Source: CAIQJJ01 sp964606085
Lineage (GTDB): Bacteria; Chloroflexota; Anaerolineae; Anaerolineales; UBA4823
NCBI GenBank assembly: GCA_964606085.1
Contig: CAZSFD010000136.1
Location: forward strand, 1 to 8,424
DNA length: 8,424 bases
Direction: 5' to 3'
Position numbers and translations under genes: made by a program
Part shown: positions 1-5,292 of the stretch, piece by piece
Numbering within the stretch: position 1 is the first letter of the stretch
How the letters are laid out: each line of letters starts with the position of its first letter
Notes under the pieces: generated by a model
Seen by the model: the letters and a program-made list of their open reading frames with translations, nothing else
What the model was told of the DNA's origin: nothing
Database searches by the model: none

Positions 1-79
1 ATGCCCATCGGAAATGAGGCCAGGGCAAAAAGTTGGACGTCGCGTGAATCGGAGGAGAGACGAGCGGCAAGGGTGGTCA
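1..79. other. left-edge stretch, no secure gene
   Basis: No gene can be called with confidence. On the minus strand one frame is open from about position 167 to the window edge, and its part over 1-80 reads like ordinary protein (LTTLAARLSSDSRDV, then QLFALASFPMG). This may be the N-terminal part of a leftward gene. The only ATG in this frame is at 6-8, with a CTG at 78-80, and no ribosome-binding site is visible. On the plus strand, frame 1 is open from position 1 to a TGA at 169-171. Its product is rich in Arg and Glu and then runs into the G-rich repeat, so it is probably not coding. Confidence 0.2.
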
Positions 80-132
80 GGGGGATTGGGGGGATTGGGG
101 GGATTGGGGGGATTGGGGGGATTGGGGGGATT
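80..132. repeat. 9-bp G-rich tandem array (GGGGGGATT)n
   Basis: Five perfect head-to-tail copies of GGGGGGATT occupy 88-132, preceded by a copy lacking one G at 80-87. A degenerate G-rich tail of the same style (GAGGGGGAGGTTGAGTGATT) continues to about 160. The spaced runs of six Gs on the plus strand could form G-quadruplexes; this is inferred from sequence only. Arrays of this kind expand and contract easily, so copy number probably varies between strains and may be unreliable in an assembly. Confidence 0.9.
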
Positions 133-220
133 GATGGATTGAGGGGGAGGTTGAGTGATTGTATCAAATGAAGGATAGAGATTGGGTTACAAACTTGCAA
201 TCAAACCTTGAAAATTGCTT

Positions 221-316
221 GTGGCGCTCGCAAACCAAAGGTTTGCGCCACGGCGGCCAGCCTATCCACCGATTGAAGTCGGTGGCTGAAACAGCCCCCA
301 ACCCGCTGAAGCGGGT
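221..316. repeat. cluster of REP/BIME-like stem-loops
   Basis: Three strong stem-loops lie in 96 bases. At 221-251, GTGGC and GCAAACC pair with GGTTTGC and GCCAC around an AAA loop, with a four-base bulge on the left arm. At 266-285, CCACCGA pairs with TCGGTGG. At 301-316, ACCCGC pairs with GCGGGT around a TGAA loop. A fourth, mutually exclusive hairpin (GGCTG-AAA-CAGCC) spans 284-296. No T-tract follows any stem, so these are not typical intrinsic terminators. Dense palindromes without an open reading frame fit extragenic REP/BIME-type or MITE-type repeats. A small open frame at 159-350 crosses the stems and looks non-coding. Confidence 0.7.
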
Positions 317-329
317 CACCATCTACACG

Positions 330-358
330 TTGACAAATTCTTCAAAGTAAGGAAAAAT
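330..358 (+). promoter_or_regulatory. possible sigma70-type promoter for the phosphatase gene
   Basis: A perfect TTGACA at 330-335 is followed after 17 bases by AAAAAT at 353-358, a 4/6 match to TATAAT. Transcription would start near 365 and leave a leader of about 40 bases before the ATG at 406. The -35 box is good and the -10 box is weak. Confidence 0.4.
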
Positions 359-377
359 CAGACTACTTCACTCAACT

Positions 378-405
378 TTCAATCTTCCCCCTTCAACCTT
401 CCCCC
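378..405 (+). repeat. 14-bp pyrimidine-rich duplication abutting the start codon
   Basis: TTCAATCTTCCCCC (378-391) is followed directly by TTCAACCTTCCCCC (392-405), 13 of 14 bases identical. The second copy ends at the base before the ATG of the phosphatase gene. The duplication fills the space where a Shine-Dalgarno sequence would be expected, and none is present. On the opposite strand it is G-rich and resembles the tail of the array at 140-160, so the two may be inverted copies of one kind of repeat. Confidence 0.75.
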
Positions 406-1038
406 ATGACCACCATCCTGCTCATCCGCCATGCCGAAAACGATATGATGAAAAAGGGCATTATGGCCTGCCGAAACCCTGGCGTTCACCTGAACGACGA
501 AGGCCGCGCCCATGCCCAAACCCTGGCCGACACGCTGGCCCCCAGGCTGCAAAAACCACTCGCCGAAGGCCAACTGAAGGGCATTTTCAGCAGCCCGATG
601 GAACGCACCCAGGAGACGGCAGCTCCGCTGGCCGCCGCGTTAGGCATCACCATCACCATCCGCCCTGGGTTGATCGAAACCGACTGCGGCGAATGGGCCG
701 GTAAAACGGTCAAACAACTCAGCCGCCGCAAATTGTGGAAACAGGTGCAGCAATCGCCGTCGCAATTTCGCTTTCCGGGGGGCGAGTCTTTCCCAGAAAT
801 TCAGCAGCGCATGGCCGCCGAAATGGAAGCCTTACGGGCAGAATTTCCGGCCCCGACAGACCTCGTGCTGTGCTTCTCACACGCCGACCCGATTAAGCTG
901 GCCGTGGCGCACTACCTGAACATGCCCCTGAACGACTTCCAACGCCTGATCATTCACCCAACTTCGATCACCGGACTGCTTTTCGAGGGGGAAAACGTGC
1001 GCCTGCTGATGATGAACCAGGGCTTGCCCGAAAAATAA
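406..1038 (+). CDS. histidine phosphatase family protein (phosphoglycerate mutase-like)
   Basis: The 210-residue product belongs to the histidine phosphatase superfamily, soluble enzymes that move or remove phosphate through a phospho-histidine. The N-terminal motif LLIRHAEN places the catalytic His at residue 9, next to Arg8; it is RHA here instead of the usual RHG. SSPMERTQETA (62-72) supplies the second Arg (67), E91 is the likely proton donor, GGESFPEIQQRM is at 125-136, and FSHADPIK holds the second His (159). The PGVHLNDEGRAHA stretch and the length recall the actinobacterial MSMEG_4193-type putative phosphomutases, but the substrate cannot be read from sequence. The ATG at 406 gives a full-length domain although it lacks a Shine-Dalgarno sequence. 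The gene stands alone and is convergent with the exporter operon. Confidence 0.9.
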   Translation: MTTILLIRHAENDMMKKGIMACRNPGVHLNDEGRAHAQTLADTLAPRLQKPLAEGQLKGIFSSPMERTQETAAPLAAALGITITIRPGLIETDCGEWAGKTVKQLSRRKLWKQVQQSPSQFRFPGGESFPEIQQRMAAEMEALRAEFPAPTDLVLCFSHADPIKLAVAHYLNMPLNDFQRLIIHPTSITGLLFEGENVRLLMMNQGLPEK

Positions 1039-1086
1039 ACCACCCAATCAACGAAGAGACCGGGTTTTTGGCTGGTTGCGCCATGC

Positions 1087-1185
1087 TTAACGCAAAGGCG
1101 CAAAGCCGCGAAGACGCCAAGTTTTACTGGCTTTCTTTGCGTTGCGATCCAACGGATCGCCTGCGCCTTTGCGACTTTGCGTTAA
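1087..1185. repeat. foldback element of CGCAAAG-type 8-bp units
   Basis: The outer arms 1087-1109 and 1163-1185 are inverted copies with 21 of 23 bases matching. The left arm is part of four degenerate 8-bp units (CGCAAAGG, CGCAAAGC, CGCGAAGA, CGCCAAGT) at 1091-1122. Inside lies a perfect hairpin, GCGATCC-AAC-GGATCGC at 1144-1160. From general familiarity, CGCAAAG-type arrays recur in intergenic DNA of several phyla including Chloroflexota; their origin is unclear. The element fills the 201-bp gap between two convergent genes and could stop transcription from both sides, but it has no clear T-tract. The small open frames across it are not credible genes. Confidence 0.8.
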
Positions 1186-1239
1186 ACTTTTGGTTGCGGC
1201 TGGAAGCCGGGTTATGGGAGGTACGCGCGATAGCGGGGG

Positions 1240-2469
1240 TTATTCGTAACGCAGCGCTTCCACCGGCTCCAGGCTGGCAGCCCGGTTGGCCGGGTAAATG
1301 CCAAAGAACAGGCCCACCGCCGCCGAAAAGAGCGTGGCCAGCAAGATGATGTCGGGACTGAGTGAGGGGTTGATAGCGGCGTTGTTGGCCTCAGCAATCT
1401 TGCCAACCACAAACGCAATCAGCCAGCCCAACCCAATGCCAATCAACCCGCCGATCAGGCTCAACGCCGCCGATTCAGTCAGGAATTGAATCAGAATGTC
1501 GCTTTTGTGTGCGCCTACCGCCTTGCGCAGGCCAATTTCACGCGTGCGCTCCGTGACAGAGACGAGCATGATGTTCATAATGCCGATGCCGCCTACCAAC
1601 AGCGAGATGGCCGCGATGCCGCCCAGGAAGATCGTCAACACATTGGTGATCGTACCCGCTGTGGCGAGGAAATCCTGTTGGGTGAAGATGGTGAAATCGT
1701 CCTTGCCAATTTCACTGCGGTGGCGTGTCCGCAAAATTTGGGCCACCTCTTCCGAAGCGAACGGTACGGCCTCGGCGCTGGCGGCGTTGACCAGCAGCGC
1801 ATCCACCTTGTCACGCGTACTGCGGCGGATCAGGCGGTCTTGGGCGGTGGTCAGCGGCACGAAGGCCACGTCATCCTGGCTGCCAAAGGCCCCGCCGCCG
1901 CGCTCTTCGAGAACGCCCAGCACGCGGAAGGTCTGCCCTTCGATGCGGATCGACTCGCCGGCGATACCGTCTTTGCGTCCGAAAAGTTGGTTGGCCGCTT
2001 CTACGCCCAACACCACCACCGAGGCCCGCCCCAGCACATGTTCATCATTGATAAATTCACCTTCGGTGACAAACCAGTTGCGGGCTTCATCATAAGTGGG
2101 CATCACGCCGCCCAACTGCACGCGGTGACTCTCGCTGCCATAAGTCAGGTTAGCGCCACCTTGCAGCACCGGCGAAACCAATGCCACCGAGGGGGCCGCC
2201 AACGGGTCAGAAATGGCTTTGGCATCGCCGAGGGTGAGCGGCTTGGGGTTGCGCACATCTTCGCTGGATCCGCCCGAAAAGACGAACACCAGGTTGGTGC
2301 CGAGGCCCTGGATCGAATTGGTGATCGTGCCTTGCGCGCCGCGCCCGATGGAAACAAGCGCGATCACCGCCCCCACGCCGATCACGATGCCCAAAATGGT
2401 CAACGCCGAGCGCAGCTTGTTGGCCGAAAGGCTTTGCAGCGCCTCGAGGAAAGATTGCATCAGGTTCAT
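1240..2469 (-). CDS. ABC transporter permease, MacB/FtsX type
   Basis: This 409-residue inner-membrane protein is the permease half of a MacB-type ABC exporter. An N-terminal membrane helix (about 23-42) is followed by a large extracytoplasmic domain (about 45-270) of the MacB periplasmic-core kind. Three more helices follow (about 275-303, 335-357, 373-393). The cytoplasmic loop VSVTERTREIGLRKAVGA (304-321) is the typical coupling segment that contacts the ATPase, and the ending ANRAASLEPVEALRYE is typical of the family. The ATG overlaps the ATPase stop in an ATGA, with GGAGG six bases upstream (2476-2480), so translation is probably coupled. Unlike E. coli MacB, where ATPase and permease are one chain, they are separate here. 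MacB-type systems export peptides, lipids, lipoproteins or drugs; the cargo here is unknown. Confidence 0.95.
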   Translation of the reverse strand: MNLMQSFLEALQSLSANKLRSALTILGIVIGVGAVIALVSIGRGAQGTITNSIQGLGTNLVFVFSGGSSEDVRNPKPLTLGDAKAISDPLAAPSVALVSPVLQGGANLTYGSESHRVQLGGVMPTYDEARNWFVTEGEFINDEHVLGRASVVVLGVEAANQLFGRKDGIAGESIRIEGQTFRVLGVLEERGGGAFGSQDDVAFVPLTTAQDRLIRRSTRDKVDALLVNAASAEAVPFASEEVAQILRTRHRSEIGKDDFTIFTQQDFLATAGTITNVLTIFLGGIAAISLLVGGIGIMNIMLVSVTERTREIGLRKAVGAHKSDILIQFLTESAALSLIGGLIGIGLGWLIAFVVGKIAEANNAAINPSLSPDIILLATLFSAAVGLFFGIYPANRAASLEPVEALRYE

Positions 2470-3167
2470 GCCTGGCCTCCATTGCCGCCGTTGCCGTCAT
2501 CCACCACGCCATCGCGGATGCGAATGATGCGTTGGGTTTGGGCGGCCACGTCAGGATCGTGGGTGACGATAATCAGGGTGGTGCCTTGTTCGCGGTTAAG
2601 CGAGAGCAGCAGTTGCATGATCTCGTGACCCGATTTCGTATCCAGGTTGCCGGTGGGTTCATCGGCCATGATGATGGCGGGGTCGTTGACGAGCGCCCGT
2701 GCAATAGCCACGCGCTGCTGCTGACCGCCCGAAAGCTCATTGGAATGGTGCTTCAGGCGGTCGCCCAGGCCCACTTTCTCGAGGGCGGCTTTGGCGCGCT
2801 CGCGGCGGCCACGGTTCAGCCCGGCATAGACCATCGGCAGTTCCACATTGGCCAACGCCGACATGCGCGGCAGCAGATTGAAGCTCTGGAAGATGAAGCC
2901 CACCTTGCGGTTGCGGATGGATGCCAATTGATCGTCCCGCAGCAGCGACACGCGCTCGCCATCGAGCAGGTACTCGCCCGACGTGGGATGATCGAGGCAG
3001 CCAATGATATTCATCAGGGTAGATTTGCCCGAACCCGACGGCCCCATGATAGCGACCACTTCACCGCGCGCCACCTGCATACTCAGGCCGCGCAGCGCGT
3101 GGACTTCTACATCGCCCATCTTGTACACCTTGGTCAGGTTCTCGGCTACGATTACGTTGTCTTGCAT
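2466..3167 (-). CDS. ABC transporter ATP-binding protein, MacB/LolD type
   Basis: The 233-residue cytoplasmic ATPase powers the permease encoded next. All nucleotide-binding motifs are present: Walker A GPSGSGKST (42-50), Q-loop Gln94 (FIFQSFNLLP), signature LSGGQQQR (145-152), Walker B IIMADEPTGNLD (165-176) and the switch His203 (VTHDPD). The spacing and the NLLPRMSALANVELP segment are typical of the MacB/LolD/FtsE group. The tail is a short Gly/Asn-rich stretch. The start has a strong Shine-Dalgarno (TAGGAGG, 3173-3179). The gene is third in the marR-adaptor-ATPase-permease operon, separated from the adaptor by 64 bases that hold a stem-loop, and it overlaps the permease by four bases. Confidence 0.96.
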   Translation of the reverse strand: MQDNVIVAENLTKVYKMGDVEVHALRGLSMQVARGEVVAIMGPSGSGKSTLMNIIGCLDHPTSGEYLLDGERVSLLRDDQLASIRNRKVGFIFQSFNLLPRMSALANVELPMVYAGLNRGRRERAKAALEKVGLGDRLKHHSNELSGGQQQRVAIARALVNDPAIIMADEPTGNLDTKSGHEIMQLLLSLNREQGTTLIIVTHDPDVAAQTQRIIRIRDGVVDDGNGGNGGQA

Positions 3168-3187
3168 ACGAACCTCCTAACTCTGTA

Positions 3188-3220
3188 AGACTTCCGATTT
3201 CTCGAAGAAATCGGAAGTCT
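3188..3220 (-). repeat. perfect 15-bp stem-loop inside the exporter operon
   Basis: AGACTTCCGATTTCT and its exact complement flank a CGA loop. The stem lies between the adaptor stop and the Shine-Dalgarno of the ATPase gene (3173-3179). No T-run follows on the coding strand, so a simple terminator is unlikely. In mRNA it could protect the upstream message, lower downstream expression or mark a processing site. Its perfection in a short gap also fits a dispersed palindromic repeat. One arm (CGAAGAAATCGG) resembles CGAAGAGACCGG at 1052-1063, 10 of 12 bases. Confidence 0.85.
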
Positions 3221-3231
3221 CTCGTGTGGTG

Positions 3232-4626
3232 CTATCGCTGGCGGGCGAAGGGCGGCGGGCCGTTGGTGTCGAAGATAACCGGCGGGTTGAGGACGAGTAC
3301 GTTGCCAGCATTCAGTTCGCCATCAATCACTTCGCTGGCAGTATCCGAGTTAGCGCCCAGTTCAATCGTTACCATCACCAATTCGTTGTTTTCGATCACG
3401 TAGACGATGTACTCCCCTTCCATCAAGCGCACCGCCCGGTTAGGCACGAGCAGCACGTTTTCGAGCATCTCGACCACGATATTGACCGCCGCTGTCATGC
3501 CAATCTTCACATCCTCATCGGCGTCCAGCACTTCGATGGTGACAAGGTATTCCACCACGCCCTGGGTCGGCACGCCCACCGACGAAACCTCGCTGACGCG
3601 GCCATTGTATTCTTTACCCTGGATGGCATCGAAGCTCAGGCGCACTTCCTGGCTGATGGCGATGCTGTTGATGTCCACTTCCGAGATTTTGACCTCCACC
3701 AGCAATTGCGAAAGGTCATCCAGGCGGAAGGCGAACTGGCCTGGGCTGACCGGGTCGCCGGGGTCAACGTTAACGCTGGTAATCGTGCCAGCAAAGGGGG
3801 CGGTGATGTCCACGCTATCCAGGGTGGCCTGGGCCGCGGCGATGCGGGCCTGCAGGGCGGCCACATCGCGCGGGTCAGCGCCGTTTTTGACATCTTCATA
3901 TTTTTGTTGGCTATCGGCCAGTTGCTCTTCGAGCAGGCGCACATTTTGGCTGGCGATGGATTTATTCAACACCAGCAAATCGTATTTGCGCACGGCTTCG
4001 TCGTATTTCTCCTGGGCATCGTCCACCTTCTCCTGGTACGATTTGCGGGTATCGTTATCAGGGTCGCGGTCCAGGTAAGGCTCCAGGTCTTCTTCAGCTT
4101 CTTCCAGGTCATCTTTGGCATTAAGCATCTCTTCGCTGGCTTTGTCAATATCGTCCTGATATTTATCGGTGTCATATTCTTCATCGTAGAGCTTGCGGGC
4201 TTCGATGAGCGATTTTTCAGTTTGCGAGATGGCCTGGGCCGACTGGATGGCAGCAAGATCGGAGCGCTGTAAGGCATCCAACTGTTTCTCAGCATTGATC
4301 AGTTCGGCGCGTGCCGAAAGGATGCCCGCCGGCAGGCTGGCGTCATCGAGGCTGGCCAGCACCTGATCAGCATCCACGCGCTCACCTACCTGCACATTAA
4401 CGCTGCCGGCGTTGCCACTGGCCTGCCACACCAGGTTGACCGAGCGCACCGCCCGCACCGACCCCGTGCCGCCGATCAGGCTGGTGAGATCGCCGCGGCC
4501 CACGGTTTCGGTCAGGTAACTGGATAGGGCATTTGCTTGTTGCTGGTTCAGCCAGTAGGTGACGCCAAAATAGCCGCCTACGGCCAGCACAACAACGATG
4601 ACGAGGGGGATAATGAACTTTCTCAT
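3232..4626 (-). CDS. periplasmic-adaptor-type exporter subunit, MacA/HlyD family
   Basis: The 464-residue membrane-anchored adaptor probably links the MacB-type permease to the outside or funnels its substrate. It has an uncleaved N-terminal membrane helix (about 5-24) and a split biotinyl-lipoyl domain (about 54-98 and 270-305, with ITAPFAGTITSVNVDPGDPV). Between the halves is a very long, acidic coiled-coil hairpin (about 100-268, turn near 183-195 at LEPYLDRDPDND). A beta-barrel (about 305-385, with LLVEVKISEVDINSI) and a membrane-proximal domain follow (VLLVPNRAVR at 391). AGGAGG lies nine bases before the ATG (4636-4641) and overlaps the marR stop, so the gene belongs to the marR operon. 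The hairpin is longer than in E. coli MacA, from memory of that family. No outer-membrane channel gene is in the window. Confidence 0.93.
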   Translation of the reverse strand: MRKFIIPLVIVVVLAVGGYFGVTYWLNQQQANALSSYLTETVGRGDLTSLIGGTGSVRAVRSVNLVWQASGNAGSVNVQVGERVDADQVLASLDDASLPAGILSARAELINAEKQLDALQRSDLAAIQSAQAISQTEKSLIEARKLYDEEYDTDKYQDDIDKASEEMLNAKDDLEEAEEDLEPYLDRDPDNDTRKSYQEKVDDAQEKYDEAVRKYDLLVLNKSIASQNVRLLEEQLADSQQKYEDVKNGADPRDVAALQARIAAAQATLDSVDITAPFAGTITSVNVDPGDPVSPGQFAFRLDDLSQLLVEVKISEVDINSIAISQEVRLSFDAIQGKEYNGRVSEVSSVGVPTQGVVEYLVTIEVLDADEDVKIGMTAAVNIVVEMLENVLLVPNRAVRLMEGEYIVYVIENNELVMVTIELGANSDTASEVIDGELNAGNVLVLNPPVIFDTNGPPPFARQR

Positions 4627-4639
4627 GGGGAAAAGCCTC

Positions 4640-5140
4640 CTACTTTTGATTTTCTTGTTCGGCCAGGAGCAGATCGAACAATTTGCCCAAAAGGTGCAGC
4701 AATTGTTCCTGTTCTTCTGGTGTAAAGTTTTCCAGCAGGTTGATCAAGCGCTGCCGGTTAAATTCCATGCTGATTTGAAAATACTGCTGGCCGGCGGCGC
4801 TCATGCGCACGCGTACCATGCGGCGGTCAGTGGGGTCTGGCACACGTTCCACCAGCCCACCGCGCACCAGCCAATCTATAATGCGCGTGGCGGTGCTGAG
4901 TGGTAGTTCGAGGCAGGTGCTCAACTCGCCCATCGTGGGCGGCGTTTCGCTTTGCGCCAGGACGATGAAAACGCGCAATAAAAAAGAATAATCTTCCGGG
5001 CCGCCGTTCAAATTGCCCCGCAAGCGATCCATCTGCTCTTTGATGCGCCGCAAATGTTCGGGCAGCATCAGGTTAGGGCGCAGGCGGATGAAGCGTTGCA
5101 GCAGTTCAGAGAATTGGGCGGCAGCTTGTTCGGTCGTCAT
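4640..5140 (-). CDS. MarR family transcriptional regulator
   Basis: A 166-residue DNA-binding regulator. The winged helix-turn-helix is clear: TMGELSTCLELPLSTATRII (about 69-88 from the ATG) is the helix-turn-helix, and VERVPDPTDRRMVRVRMSAAG forms the wing with the conserved D-x-x-DRR element. Helices at both ends fit the MarR dimerisation region. MarR proteins usually repress their own operon and neighbours and release DNA when they bind a small, often phenolic, ligand. This gene leads the exporter operon, 13 bases before the adaptor, which suggests ligand-induced efflux. I prefer the ATG at 5140 to an in-frame TTG at 5158: the TTG has no ribosome-binding site and would place the conserved repeat at 5151-5175 partly inside the gene. 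Even the ATG has only a weak, distant GGA. Confidence 0.92.
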   Translation of the reverse strand: MTTEQAAAQFSELLQRFIRLRPNLMLPEHLRRIKEQMDRLRGNLNGGPEDYSFLLRVFIVLAQSETPPTMGELSTCLELPLSTATRIIDWLVRGGLVERVPDPTDRRMVRVRMSAAGQQYFQISMEFNRQRLINLLENFTPEEQEQLLHLLGKLFDLLLAEQENQK

Positions 5141-5150
5141 CGGGATATAC

Positions 5151-5207
5151 GTTTCCAAAATAAAAAAGTTTTACCGTGGTATATTTCCAAATCAGAAACA
5201 TTTTACC
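5151..5207. promoter_or_regulatory. 32-bp-spaced direct repeats, candidate MarR operators
   Basis: Two copies of TTTCCAAA-N9-TTTTACC lie at 5152-5175 and 5184-5207, exactly 32 bp apart (about three helical turns, so on the same face of DNA). Both conserved blocks are identical in the two copies, while the nine bases between them differ in most positions. They sit just before the marR start in the gap between marR and the divergent transporter, where a regulator of either gene would bind. Binding by this MarR protein is inferred; the sites are direct repeats and not the classic MarR palindrome. Confidence 0.55.
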
Positions 5208-5236
5208 CGCGAGTCCAGCAAAAATACCTAAGAGAT

Positions 5237-5291
5237 TTGTTAGAATTTTACAAAACAAGTACAAAATATAAACGAAATCGAACTTTGTCAG
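5237..5291. promoter_or_regulatory. probable divergent promoter region
   Basis: This AT-rich part of the gap must drive the transporter (+) and the marR operon (-). Rightward, TTGTTA (5237-5242) and TACAAA (5260-5265) are 17 bases apart. Leftward, CTGACA (5286-5291 on the minus strand) and TATATT (5265-5270) are 15 bases apart, a short spacer. The two candidates overlap, so one bound protein could affect both. The boxes are moderate matches and the exact assignment is uncertain. Confidence 0.3.
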
Positions 5292-5292
5292 C

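Noticed and set aside
221..316. CRISPR-like repeats
   Set aside because: The stem-loops differ from each other in sequence and spacing; there is no repeated unit with regular spacers.
159..350. Small plus-strand open frame (63 codons) across the stem-loop cluster
   Set aside because: It is made of palindromic repeats and has no ribosome-binding site or protein-like composition.
1068..1349. Small plus-strand open frame across the foldback element
   Set aside because: It reads through repeat units and into the antisense of the permease gene.
1486..2628. Long plus-strand open frame opposite the permease and ATPase genes
   Set aside because: It is antisense to a well-supported MacB-type permease, is His/Arg/Gln-rich with no recognisable domain, and arises from the high GC content.
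2532..3188. Plus-strand open frame opposite the ATPase gene
   Set aside because: The minus strand carries every ABC ATPase motif in order, so this is a mirror frame.
3188..3220. Intrinsic terminator splitting the exporter operon
   Set aside because: No T-tract follows the stem on the coding strand, and the genes on both sides form one exporter.
3226..4272. Long plus-strand open frame opposite the adaptor gene
   Set aside because: The opposite strand encodes a clear MacA/HlyD protein. The shadow product is a His/Phe/Val-rich sequence without family features.
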